Shown: one piece after another, positions 1 through 8,700 of the stretch
Layout: each line of letters starts with the position of its first letter
How positions within the stretch are numbered: position 1 is the first letter of the stretch
Assembly (NCBI GenBank): GCA_038230695.1
Contig: JBBRMT010000030.1
Location: 1 to 29,095 of the forward strand
DNA: 29,095 bases
Direction of reading: 5' to 3'
Source: QHBQ01 sp038230695
GTDB taxonomy: Bacteria; Chloroflexota; Chloroflexia; QHBQ01
Program-made: the position numbers and the translations under genes
Notes under the pieces: model-generated
The model's database searches: none
What the model saw: the letters and a program-made list of their open reading frames with translations, nothing else
What the model was told of the DNA's origin: nothing

Positions 1-25
1 ACTGAATAGCACGTCGGGGTTTCAT
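1..25 (-). CDS. Start of a gene leaving the left edge (partial)
   Basis: An ATG on the minus strand at 25-23 opens a frame reading MKPRRAIQ before the window ends. An AGAGGA-type ribosome binding site lies about 9 nt upstream (near 35-41). It is co-oriented with the SLH gene upstream, and the 43-bp hairpin repeat at 115-157 sits between them. Only eight residues are visible, so no function can be assigned, and a chance start cannot be excluded. Confidence 0.4.
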
Positions 26-114
26 CGGTATCGTTCCTCTCTCTTGTACCTGAGCCGCGCCCTGCCGCCACAGCATTGCACGGGTTGCTCTTCTTCGCCA
101 GGGTCAATGACAAC

Positions 115-157
115 TGGCCCCTGACTATATTAGTCAAGGGCCAGCGATTTGCTTCAT
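115..157 (-). repeat. 43-bp hairpin repeat, copy 1 (possible terminator of the SLH gene)
   Basis: The arms TGGCCCCTGACTA and TAGTCAAGGGCCA form a nearly perfect 13-bp stem (one C/T asymmetry) around a TAT loop, followed by a conserved tail CCAGCGATTTGCTTCAT. The same 43 bp with one mismatch recur at 2915-2957, exactly 2,800 bp away. Each copy starts 26-29 nt downstream of a minus-strand stop codon, so it may act as a transcription end. No T-tract follows in the minus direction, so a classical intrinsic terminator is not certain. Confidence 0.7.
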
Positions 158-173
158 TGTTGTCGCCTACCAC

Positions 174-2873
174 TTATGGCAGGGTGAGCGCCTTATAAAG
201 AATGACGGCAAGCTGGGCGCGGGTCACGTTGGTGTTGGGCGCGAACAACCCACCGCCGATGCCGTTCACCACCCCACGATTGTAGCAGGTCTCGATTGCC
301 CCGTAGGCGAAGTTGCTAGTCGGCACATCGCTGAAGTGCGGTCCGCCGCTGGTGTTGATCGGCCAGCCGAAGGATCTAACGGTGATCACCGCCGTCTGCG
401 CTCTGGTGATGTTGTCGTTGGGCAGGAAGCAGGGGCTGGTTAGCCCGCGGGCCGCGCAGGTGGCCGGGGTTGCCCCGCTGATCGCGCCGTTGGCGTAAGC
501 AGTCTCCACGAAGGTGTAGAGCGGGTTGGATGGTGGTACATCGCTGAAGGTCGCAGTGGTGGGGGTGGCGAGCGGCCAACCCCGCGCCAGGGTAATCATC
601 TTGGCGAACTGGATGCGAGTGGCGGGCGCGTTGGGGCTGAAAATGTGGTTGCCGGTGCCGCTGACGATGCCGTGACAGGAGAGATAGAACACCGCCTGCG
701 CCGCGAAGTTGCCCGCTGGCACATCGGCATAGTAGTCAAGGCATTGGGGGAAGTAGTGCAATGCGCCAAACGGCCCGACTGCCCAGCCATCGGTTGGGCT
801 ATCGAAGCTGATGCTTTCAATTGGATTGAAATTGTAGGCAGTGCTACTCACGATGTAAGCTACCTGCCAGCTGCCGTTAGTGTAATGCAGCATCGCATGA
901 TCGCCTCCCGCCCAGCCCTCGGTGGACGAGAACATCTGAATAGCAGAGATGTCGGTAGGGACGGGGTAGGCTGTCCATATGCTACCGTCGTAGTGCCAGA
1001 GCGCCTGCTGCGCCTTATAGCTGGTTTCCCCACCCACCCAAACATCGTTGGGCGCAAGCGCGTACACCGCCGCCGGGATGGTAGTGGTGGTGGGCAGAGT
1101 GGTGTAGCTCCAACTGCCGCCGCTGTAGTGATAAATCAGCGCTGGGCTATTGTTAGAGATGGGGATCATACCTATAACCCAACCGTCGCTGGCGCTATCG
1201 AAGCTGATACCCGTTGGATCGTTGTAGGTGGTATCAGTCAGGGTGGTGACACTCCAACTGCCGTTGCTGTAGTGGAAAGCGGCTGGGTGTTGCCCCGCAT
1301 CGTGACCCACTGCCCAACCTTCAGTGGTGGTAAGCATCTGCATGGCAAGGACTCTGCCACTTATGCTTTGGCCGGTACTCCAGTTGCTACCATCGTAATG
1401 GGTGAAGAAGGTGGTGGTGAGGTTCTCGGCAGCCGCCCAGCCATCGGTGGAGCTGTCGAAGGCAAAGCTGGTGGCATTGGTAATGCTGCTCGCCGTCCAT
1501 TGCGTCCCGTCGTAGTGGTTCAATATACCTGCCTTGTAGTTATAAGCGCCGTTGTTGAGCCAGCCATCGTTGGCGGCCAGCATTTGTATCTTGTTGCCAG
1601 TCAAGCCATGCACGTTAGCGCTCAGGTTTGTACCGTCCCAATGATAGATAGCTCCACCGGGGCCGATCGCCCAGATGTCATTGGCGGCCACCCCAGAGAT
1701 GCTGTTGACCTGTTCATCAGGGTGTGCCACATCTGTGCCATTGTGTCGCAGGAAGCCGTAGGAGAAGTCAGGGGGGCAGCCGCCATATCCAACACAGCTT
1801 GATGCCTCGAAGCCAGCGGCATAATAGTCGCCGGGGGCAAAAGAAAGGATGCTGAAGGTAGGCGCGACAGCAGCGTAGGCACCACCCGCTGGGCGGGAGT
1901 GGGGTGGGTGCGTTCCAGTTGCCGCGATGCTGCCGTTGAGCGGCGATTGGCTTGCCGTTGGTGCCAAAGTAATCGGCTGCCAGGTAGTGCCGTTGAAGTG
2001 CATCAGGTAGGGGCTTGGCGAAAGATTAGGGCAGAGGCCAAGCCAACCTTCGGTGGCGCTACTCATATGGATACTCAGTGCTGGCGAGTACCAAGGCGCA
2101 CCATTGTTTGTCAAGTCAAAATTGGTCCATGTGCCATTGTCATAGTTGTAGTGGAAGGCGACAGCATTATCATAGGAGCCACTGTCACTGCCAACGAACC
2201 AGCCGTCGGTAGGGCTACCCCACGACATCTGGTTGAGGGTGATGCTGGAAGTGATAATCGGCACATTAACCTGCTGCCAACTACCACCGCTGTAGTGCAG
2301 GATGTAGGGCTGGTCGCCGATTACACCATAAGATTGGCCCGTCAAATAGCGGCATGCTTCGAAGGTAGTAACGTCGTTACCGATCGCCCACGCCTCGCCG
2401 GGGGCAACGATCTTGACATCCGCCAAGGTGGTGGTCATTGGTGCGGGGCTGGCAACCACCTGCCAGTCGGTGCCGACCAGTTGTAGGATGGTGTTGTTGT
2501 CGCCCACTGCCCAGCCGTCGCTGCCACTCACATCTACCGCATTGAGCGTGTTGGTAACAGGGCTGGGATAATCACCCCAGCCGCCGTTGTAGAGGTGCTT
2601 AATCACCCCTTGCTGCCCCACGATCCAGCCACTGGTGGAACTGATCATCTTGATCGCGTTATAATCAGGATAGACGTTGTGCCAGGCTGGTGCCTGGGCT
2701 ACCGCCGGGCGGCTGGCTGAGGCACTGCTAGCCACTTTGACTGACATACCGTTAGCCGTGGCACTGGCCGCCACGGTTGATTTGGCGCTAACAGCCAAGC
2801 TGCTTGCGTCGCTGGTTGCTAGCATCGCCAGCAACACGAAGGTGACGATCAACCCGATCTTGCTGCGTTTCAT
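174..2873 (-). CDS. Secreted GWAVG-repeat (Ycf48/BNR-like) protein with C-terminal SLH domains
   Basis: This is a predicted exported cell-surface protein of 899 residues. I start it at the ATG at 2873 (MKRSKIG), because this gives a compact signal peptide (basic KRSK, then hydrophobic LIVTFVLLAMLA). The upstream ATG at 2909 falls at the edge of a hairpin repeat and would bury that signal. The middle of the protein carries about a dozen irregular repeats centred on GWAVG, GWIVG or IWAIG, often followed by a HYDG/HYSG strand; this is the pattern of Ycf48-like or BNR-type beta-propellers. The last 187 residues (about 713-899) are three S-layer homology units, recognised by FSDVP, an internal NG/SG turn and ITRAQ/VTRAQ. 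SLH units usually anchor proteins to cell-wall polymers. The natural ligand is unknown. The gene is monocistronic and flanked by the two 43-bp hairpin repeats. Confidence 0.9.
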   Translation of the reverse strand: MKRSKIGLIVTFVLLAMLATSDASSLAVSAKSTVAASATANGMSVKVASSASASRPAVAQAPAWHNVYPDYNAIKMISSTSGWIVGQQGVIKHLYNGGWGDYPSPVTNTLNAVDVSGSDGWAVGDNNTILQLVGTDWQVVASPAPMTTTLADVKIVAPGEAWAIGNDVTTFEACRYLTGQSYGVIGDQPYILHYSGGSWQQVNVPIITSSITLNQMSWGSPTDGWFVGSDSGSYDNAVAFHYNYDNGTWTNFDLTNNGAPWYSPALSIHMSSATEGWLGLCPNLSPSPYLMHFNGTTWQPITLAPTASQSPLNGSIAATGTHPPHSRPAGGAYAAVAPTFSILSFAPGDYYAAGFEASSCVGYGGCPPDFSYGFLRHNGTDVAHPDEQVNSISGVAANDIWAIGPGGAIYHWDGTNLSANVHGLTGNKIQMLAANDGWLNNGAYNYKAGILNHYDGTQWTASSITNATSFAFDSSTDGWAAAENLTTTFFTHYDGSNWSTGQSISGRVLAMQMLTTTEGWAVGHDAGQHPAAFHYSNGSWSVTTLTDTTYNDPTGISFDSASDGWVIGMIPISNNSPALIYHYSGGSWSYTTLPTTTTIPAAVYALAPNDVWVGGETSYKAQQALWHYDGSIWTAYPVPTDISAIQMFSSTEGWAGGDHAMLHYTNGSWQVAYIVSSTAYNFNPIESISFDSPTDGWAVGPFGALHYFPQCLDYYADVPAGNFAAQAVFYLSCHGIVSGTGNHIFSPNAPATRIQFAKMITLARGWPLATPTTATFSDVPPSNPLYTFVETAYANGAISGATPATCAARGLTSPCFLPNDNITRAQTAVITVRSFGWPINTSGGPHFSDVPTSNFAYGAIETCYNRGVVNGIGGGLFAPNTNVTRAQLAVILYKALTLP

Positions 2874-2914
2874 GGTATTTACACTTTCTGCATTTGCTAT
2901 TCCCACCATACACT

Positions 2915-2957
2915 TGGCCCCTGACTATATTAGTCAAGGGCCAGCGATTCGCTTCAT
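2915..2957 (-). repeat. 43-bp hairpin repeat, copy 2 (downstream of the CoA-transferase beta gene)
   Basis: This copy is identical to the one at 115-157 except for C instead of T at 2950. It lies between the stop of the CoA-transferase beta gene (2971) and the 5' end of the SLH gene. It could end transcription of the CoA-transferase operon. Together with copy 1 it brackets the SLH gene as a direct repeat. Confidence 0.7.
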
Positions 2958-2970
2958 CTGAAAGGGTGGT

Positions 2971-3846
2971 TTATTTGCCTTTGCCAAAGGGCGGCTGCTG
3001 CAAGAGTCGCTCGGTGTCGAAGGCGCGGATCTGGCGCACGATTGCAGGTGTGGGGATGGGCGTGGTTGGCACATCGGCGGGGATGAGCAGGTCGAAGCCG
3101 GTGTTCTGCTGCACCTGTTCGAGGGTAACACCAGGGTGGAGCGAGCGCAGGCTCATCTGCCTGGTCGCGGGGTCAAAGTCCAGCATACAGAGCGGGGTAG
3201 CGACCAGCGCTGGGCCAGTCGAGGTGAGCGGGATAGGGCGGGGGAAAACACCTTGCGGGCTATGTATATTGGCTTGCGCGTCGGCGAATGCTTCAGGGCC
3301 GGAGAGGAAGCCCGGGCCGGTGCGGAAGTCCACCTTTGGCACGAAGATGCGGCTGGTATGGGCGGCGAGATATATAATGGTGCGGCCAAAGGTAGCCATA
3401 AACGGCAGGCTGGCCGCGCCGGGGCCGCGCAGGGTGGGACGCGGCCCAAGGCCGATGCTCGACAGGTTGCAGTTGCCATACTGGTCAACCTGCATCCCAC
3501 CCGCAAAGAAGACGCTGATGAAGCCGGGCCGCCCCTGCAAGGTGATCAGGTCGGGCAGGGCGATGGTGGCTTCGGCGGCAAGGTAGCTGTAATCGCAAGA
3601 CGAGGCCACCAGCGGCTCGACCAGCGAGTTGATCGCGCCGCCTCCGCCACCAATGAAGGTGAGATTGGGGGCATGGGTAAGCTGGGCCAGGCGACACGCG
3701 GCAACGGGCAGCATATTGTTCGCGCCGGTCAGCGCCACATCGTCGTCGCGCAACTCCCGCGCCAGGTTATAGGCGAGCAATTCGCCGATGGTGTACTCCG
3801 GCTCCCGCTGGGGGTTCATGCCAAAGAGGCTGAGTGGTTGTCCCAT
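2971..3846 (-). CDS. CoA-transferase beta subunit, GctB/IpdB-like
   Basis: This 291-residue protein resembles the beta subunit of family I CoA-transferases (glutaconate CoA-transferase B) and the related steroid ring-cleavage enzyme IpdB. Supporting segments are the DQYGNCNLSS motif, the VDFRTGPGF strand and the late SLHPGVT motif. The usual catalytic glutamate of family I beta subunits is not evident: the corresponding region reads FIGGGGGAINSLVEP, with no SENG-type motif. That favours an IpdAB-like hydrolase or lyase over a true transferase, but this is inference. The ATG at 3846 follows the stop of the MNT-HEPN gene by one nucleotide (TAATATG), so translational coupling is likely; a TTG start at 3858 is the alternative. 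Its alpha partner lies two genes upstream (4695-5606). Confidence 0.85.
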   Translation of the reverse strand: MGQPLSLFGMNPQREPEYTIGELLAYNLARELRDDDVALTGANNMLPVAACRLAQLTHAPNLTFIGGGGGAINSLVEPLVASSCDYSYLAAEATIALPDLITLQGRPGFISVFFAGGMQVDQYGNCNLSSIGLGPRPTLRGPGAASLPFMATFGRTIIYLAAHTSRIFVPKVDFRTGPGFLSGPEAFADAQANIHSPQGVFPRPIPLTSTGPALVATPLCMLDFDPATRQMSLRSLHPGVTLEQVQQNTGFDLLIPADVPTTPIPTPAIVRQIRAFDTERLLQQPPFGKGK

Positions 3847-3847
3847 A

Positions 3848-4657
3848 TTAGATACCAAGCTTGGTGCGGACGAAGGCGCGAATAGCCATCATGTTCTGGT
3901 AGGCGATTTGCGTTTCGCTGGGGGTAGGGTCGGTGCCGGGGTAGCGGGGGTCAACCGCGTAATCCTTCAGCTTACCCGTCACCGCACCTTGCAATTGGGC
4001 AAAGCTGGGGTCTACCTTTTCGCAAAGCGTCTGCAAAAGGTCTAGCTCGTGGGTCTTGCCGGAGCGCACCCCATGCTCCTGCAAATAGGCTTTGAAATAC
4101 TTCTCGGCGCACTGCTGGGCGTGGAAGCAGATAACATCATCAAAGTCGCTGCTGTTTGTCTGCTCTATAAAAGTGATGGTCAAATAATCGCGTTCTGCCT
4201 TCTTCACCCACTCAGCCGTCAGTTTGTTCAAGTATGCACCTCCTGCCTGTTCGTAGACCGGCCCTTGCGCTGGCGGATGGGCGATCTCTTCTGCTAGAGT
4301 GGAACGACCGCTATCGTATAGCGCCTTGCCCTGCTGATATATTTGCTCGATGAAGAAGTCGCCTAGCGCCAACCGCTCGGCAAAGTAAGCGGGGGTACGC
4401 ACCAGCAAGTCGAGCGGGAAGTCGAAATCCACACTGTCGCGGATGACGCTGGCCTGATGACGCACGTCGTCGGCCTCCATGATCACCATCAGGTCAACAT
4501 CGCTATCAGGCATGGGCTGACCGTAGGCGTAGGAGCCGAACAGGTATATGCGCTCAGGGTCGAAGCTGACGGCGATCTGCTGCACCAGCCGCTCGATCTT
4601 GTGCGGGGGAACAAGCCGTTGAGTAGATACTCTATCCGTCTGTATTATGCTAGCCAT
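3848..4657 (-). CDS. MNT-HEPN fusion protein (minimal nucleotidyltransferase plus HEPN)
   Basis: This single protein of 269 residues joins two domains that usually form a two-gene module. The N-terminal half (about 20-125) is a minimal nucleotidyltransferase with GSYAYGQPMPDSDVDL, the GSxxxG...DxD metal and nucleotide site, and a later LDLLVRTP aspartate. The C-terminal half (about 140-265) is a HEPN domain: AERDYLTI, CFHAQQCAEKYFKAYL, and then R-SGKT-H, which has the Rx4H spacing seen in HEPN RNases. Separate MNT and HEPN proteins act as toxin-antitoxin pairs in which MNT AMPylates HEPN; fused forms are less well understood. I start at the ATG at 4657 (GGGG about 9 nt upstream); a TTG at 4663 is also possible. 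It sits inside the CoA-transferase operon with no relatives nearby. Confidence 0.85.
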   Translation of the reverse strand: MASIIQTDRVSTQRLVPPHKIERLVQQIAVSFDPERIYLFGSYAYGQPMPDSDVDLMVIMEADDVRHQASVIRDSVDFDFPLDLLVRTPAYFAERLALGDFFIEQIYQQGKALYDSGRSTLAEEIAHPPAQGPVYEQAGGAYLNKLTAEWVKKAERDYLTITFIEQTNSSDFDDVICFHAQQCAEKYFKAYLQEHGVRSGKTHELDLLQTLCEKVDPSFAQLQGAVTGKLKDYAVDPRYPGTDPTPSETQIAYQNMMAIRAFVRTKLGI

Positions 4658-4671
4658 ACTCAAAACCCCGC

Positions 4672-4696
4672 AATCTAAAATCTAAAATCTGCAATC
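4672..4696. repeat. Heptanucleotide tandem repeat (AATCTAA)n
   Basis: Three and a half units of period 7 (AATCTAA, AATCTAA, AATCTGC, AATC) fill the gap between the CoA-transferase alpha gene and the MNT-HEPN gene and touch the alpha stop codon. The locus belongs to a set of 7-bp-period repeats found in other gaps of this window. Confidence 0.75.
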
Positions 4697-5606
4697 ACAA
4701 TGATGGGCTGGTGAAGCTATCGGGCGCATCGGCGCGGGCGCGTTCGATATACTCGCGGTTGTCGGCTGGCTCGTAAACATAGCGTTGCAGGTAGCCGCGC
4801 ATCCCTTCCTCGGTAGCAGTCAGGCGCAGGTAATCCTTCAGATGCTGCTCGTCGTGGTTGTAGTAGCGATGCGAGGAGGTGGGGTGACAGCCGAACGCTT
4901 CCTCGACCACCGCTGTAGTCAACGCGGCGGGAATGGCGACCTGGGTGCTGATGCCGTAGAGCCGCTCGGTACGAAGCACGCTCTCTACCTGCACAATGGT
5001 GCGCTCGGCGGCGAAGGCCATCAGCCGGTCGGTGAACATAGAACCCTTGAACAGCGCGTTGCCGAAGCTGTCGGCCTCCTGGCAGTGGATGAGGGCTACG
5101 CTGGGGCGCAACGGCGGAATTGCCAGCACCGGCGCGTTGGTAAACGGATCGGTAGTCCATTTATAGAAGTCGGTGCTGGCGGCAGGAACATCGGATAGCT
5201 CCAGGCCGGGCGGCAAGGTAGCAAAGGGCTGCCCGGCAGCGGCGGCCTGCAAACCGAAGGTAATCAGCGGTGCATCGGCTTCGATTAGGCGTAGCCGCCC
5301 GCTCTCCACCGCCCGACGGAATGATGGGGCGAGGCCAAGATACTCGAAGCCGATGTAGCTGGTGATCACCTCGTCCACCAAACCCGCGCCGATCAGCAAG
5401 TCGGCCTGGATACTGGCCGATGGGCTGGTCAGCAGCCGCTCGATGTGGATACCCTGGCGCACCACCTCGCGCACCAGGGCCATCGGCGCATTGTGCATAT
5501 GCATCCCACCTACCGCCAGCAGCGGGCAGGGATTGGGGATTAGCGCACGCACGGCATCAGGCAAGGCCATCAGCTTGCGACGGCGGGTGGGGGCAACGGA
5601 GTCCAT
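4695..5606 (-). CDS. CoA-transferase alpha subunit, GctA/IpdA-like
   Basis: This 303-residue protein is the alpha partner of the subunit at 2971-3846. It has the family I CoA-transferase fold signature: an early glycine-rich VGGMHMHNAPMALVREV loop, FGLQAAAAGQPF, and the NAL-type motif EADSFGNALFKGSMF followed by DRLMAFAAERTIVQVE. The size fits GctA or IpdA. The ATG at 5606 is preferred because GGAG lies 5 nt upstream; an ATG directly before it (5609) would leave only 2 nt of spacing. It heads a three-gene minus-strand operon (alpha, MNT-HEPN, beta) driven by the promoter at 5639-5668. The substrate is unknown; a CoA thioester of a carboxylic acid is expected from the family. Confidence 0.85.
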   Translation of the reverse strand: MDSVAPTRRRKLMALPDAVRALIPNPCPLLAVGGMHMHNAPMALVREVVRQGIHIERLLTSPSASIQADLLIGAGLVDEVITSYIGFEYLGLAPSFRRAVESGRLRLIEADAPLITFGLQAAAAGQPFATLPPGLELSDVPAASTDFYKWTTDPFTNAPVLAIPPLRPSVALIHCQEADSFGNALFKGSMFTDRLMAFAAERTIVQVESVLRTERLYGISTQVAIPAALTTAVVEEAFGCHPTSSHRYYNHDEQHLKDYLRLTATEEGMRGYLQRYVYEPADNREYIERARADAPDSFTSPSL

Positions 5607-5638
5607 CATAGCTCCTCTCAAGTTGCGGGTTCGGGATA

Positions 5639-5668
5639 ATCATAACCGAACTATCCACCTTTTGGCAA
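5639..5668 (-). promoter_or_regulatory. Promoter for the CoA-transferase/MNT-HEPN operon
   Basis: On the minus strand TTGCCA (5668-5663) and TATGAT (5644-5639) are separated by 18 bp, a good housekeeping-sigma match. Transcription would start about 25 nt before the ATG at 5606, leaving room for the AGGAG site. Confidence 0.6.
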
Positions 5669-5679
5669 GAGCGGGGATA

Positions 5680-5708
5680 TTGACAAAGCGCCAGCTAGGG
5701 ATTAAACT
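5680..5708 (+). promoter_or_regulatory. Promoter for the hybrid histidine kinase, placed for a leaderless transcript
   Basis: A perfect TTGACA (5680-5685), a 17-bp spacer and TAAACT (5703-5708) precede the kinase ATG at 5716 by only 7 bp. Transcription would begin at or next to the start codon. There is no Shine-Dalgarno sequence in the short gap, in agreement with a leaderless mRNA. Confidence 0.65.
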
Positions 5709-5715
5709 ATTAGCT

Positions 5716-8700
5716 ATGACAACCCCCAAGATCAGGCATGGTCGGCTCGACGACGGCTACAATATAGAAAGCACGCTGCAAAAGCTGCTGCTGCGGGTCA
5801 GCGAGATGGTAAGCTGCGACCATGCGGGCTTGGTATTGCGCGATCCGAACACTGGGGAATTGTACATCGCCGCGCAGTGTGGCATGGAGGCCGACGGCGA
5901 GACGTTGGCACGCCTGCTCAGTGAGCAGCGGGGTATCATTTACCAGGTGTTGAACTCAGGTCGCCCCCGCCTTATCGCCAACACTAGAAGGGTGGCGGGC
6001 TATGTCAGCATCATGCGGGCTAATGGCGAGGAGGAGGTAGCGGCAGAACACTCGCGTATTGCAGTGCCGCTATTCCTTGATGGCGAGATTGGCGGGGTGT
6101 TGAGCCTGGAGAGCCGCGTCCCCGACTCCTACAGCCCTGCCGACCTGCGCTTGCTCAACCCGTTGATGGAGATCGTGGCGATGACGGTGAAGGCGGCTAA
6201 CCACCAGCGCCGCCTGCGCGACGAACATTACGAGTTGCAAGAAGCATATGCCGCCCTCGATAATCGCGTCCAGGATCTCGAGCAAGTGGTGTCGGAGCGG
6301 AGCAATGACAACCCGCAAGGGGCGGAGCTGCCACAGCCAATGCAGCAACTGCACCGCGTTACTGAGCGCATCAACAGCACCTATCAGCAGCGCAAGATGC
6401 TGCAAACAATGGCCGACGCGCTGGTGCAGGAGTTCAGCTTCGAGCGCAGCGTCATCCTGTTGAGCCACGGCGAACAGCTACTCGCCGAGGCGGCCGCGGA
6501 GCGGGATAAGGATGAGAGCAAGCCGAGCCTGCGTATCAGTATCAAGGACGAAGCGCCGCACTGGGCGATGTTCACCATCAACCGTCACGCTATTTGGTGT
6601 GACCGCAACAGCGCGTTGGGCGCAACCCTGCTGCAACGTTTGCGCCTGCATAGCGGCATCCTAATCCCACTGGTAAGTCGTAGCCAGCTAATCGGCGTGA
6701 TTGTCGCGGGCAATAGCCAGCCGGTAACGCCGCTGGTGGGTAGCGAGTTGCAGGTGTTCGACATCCTCAGCGATTATCTGGTCAAAGCGGTGGACAACAC
6801 GCGGCTGTTCCGCGAGACGCAGCAGCGGGCGGCAGAGCAGGAAATCCTCTATCGTACCGTCAACGACATCGTAAACCACCGTGACCTGTGGCAACTGCTG
6901 CCCGTCATCACCCAGCGGGCGGTCAAGCTGCTCAACGCTGACAGTGGAGCCATCTATATGCACGACCGCGCTCATGGTCGTCTGGAGATCGTGAGCAACT
7001 ACAACTTGATCCCCGATCAAACGGGAGCAACCCTGGACATCGGCGAGGGGCTGGCTGGGCGGGTGGCGACCAACCATCGGGCGATGCGGGTCAACGATTA
7101 CACCGAGTGGCGGGGGCGGGCCGCTCGCTACGATGGTATGCAGTTTGGCGCGGTGGTGGGGGTGCCGCTATCAAGCAAGCAGGGTGAGCTAATCGGCGTG
7201 CTGGAGGTAGTGGGCAAACGCGGTGAGCGCATCTTCGACGAGAGTGACGAGCGGCTGCTCTCCCTTTTCGCCGGGCAGGCTTCGACGGTAATGGAAACCG
7301 CCCGCCTGTACACCGACCTGAAGGTAGCCAATGAGCGCCTCGCGGCAGTTAGCAAGCTGAAGAGCGAGTTTTTGGCGAACGTGAGCCACGAACTGCGTAC
7401 CCCGCTCAATTCGATTATTGGCTACTCCGACGTGCTTCTGCAGGGGGTATATGGCGACCTGAGCGAGAAGCAAACAGGCGCATTGAACAAGGTGCAGCGC
7501 AACGCCAAAAACCTGCTGCAGATGATTAACGATGTCCTCGATATGTCGAAGATCGAGGCGGGCCGCTTCGAGTTGAACAACCAGGCGTTCTCCCCCCGCG
7601 AGGTGGTGGAAAGCGCCCTCAGCATGGTAGAAACCCAGGCGTTGCAGAAGGCGCTGACCCTAAACCATGAGATTGACCCGCTGCTGCCCCGCCAGTTGGT
7701 GGGCGACCAGCAACGCTTGCATCAGGTGCTGCTCAACTTGGTGGCAAACGCAGTTAAGTTCACTGATGCTGGCTCCGTCACGGTCAGGTTCAGGCTGGTC
7801 AACCCGGAACTTTGGGCAATGGTGGTGGCGGATAGCGGTATCGGATTGGAGCAAGCCGATTACCAGGACATCTTCGACGAGTTCCGCCAGGTGGATAGCT
7901 CGGCCACGCGGCAGCATGGAGGCACCGGCCTGGGGCTGGCGATTACCCGCCGCCTGGTGAACATGATGGGTGGCACGGTTGCCGTGTGGAGCAAGGGGCG
8001 GGGCGAGGGCAGCACCTTCACCGTTACCCTGCCGCTGGTCGAGCCACAGGCCCAGCGCACCATCATCGAGGAGGCAGTTTGGCGCGAGGAAACCCGCCGC
8101 ATCGGGCAGGTGGAGTGGGAGACCGCCCGCATTATGGGCAATACCCTGAAGCTGCCCAGCGGCGATCTGCGACTTGCCGGTGCGGACGAGAGTGGCGAGG
8201 GCAGCGCTAACCGCGCCGAGGAGTTGCTACTTAGCGAGGCCACCCTGACCCCCGTAGCTGATGCTGAGGCGGCTCCGTCCACCACGGCTCTGCAACGCCC
8301 ATTGGGGCCGATTACGACGCGCCAGACCGGAGAATTGCCGTCCAGCGCTGCCCCCATTAGACAGCCTGTAGGGGTGAAAATGTCGCTGCAGACGGGCGAA
8401 CTGGTGCGTGGCTCCGCTGCCGAAGCCGAAGCCCGCCCCATGCTGGTCGTGACCCCGCTGCAAACCGGCGCTCTGGATGCTAACGTATTGGATAACTGGC
8501 GCATCAATGCCGAAACCGTGATGCCGCAAACGGGGATCAGGCCCATCATCGTGGTGGATGACGATGATGATACCCGTGACATTATCAGCACGATGCTGCG
8601 GCGCGAGGGCCATACCGTAGTCTGCGCCAGTAACCTGGCCGAAGCAGCGGCGTTGATCAACCAGGCCACCCCCAGCCTGTTGATTATTGACCTTAACGTG

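Noticed and set aside
645..1802. Long plus-strand open frame (385 codons) opposite the SLH gene
   Set aside because: It is antisense to a gene with clear repeats and SLH domains; its own translation has no recognisable motif or ribosome site.
115..2957. att-site pair of an integrated element around the SLH gene
   Set aside because: The direct repeats are present, but there is no integrase, tRNA or phage gene between or beside them; a duplicated hairpin explains them equally well.
5362..5715. N-terminal extension of the kinase by 118 residues
   Set aside because: It lies antisense to the CoA-transferase alpha gene and upstream of the TTGACA/TAAACT promoter; the first GAF domain starts only after 5716.
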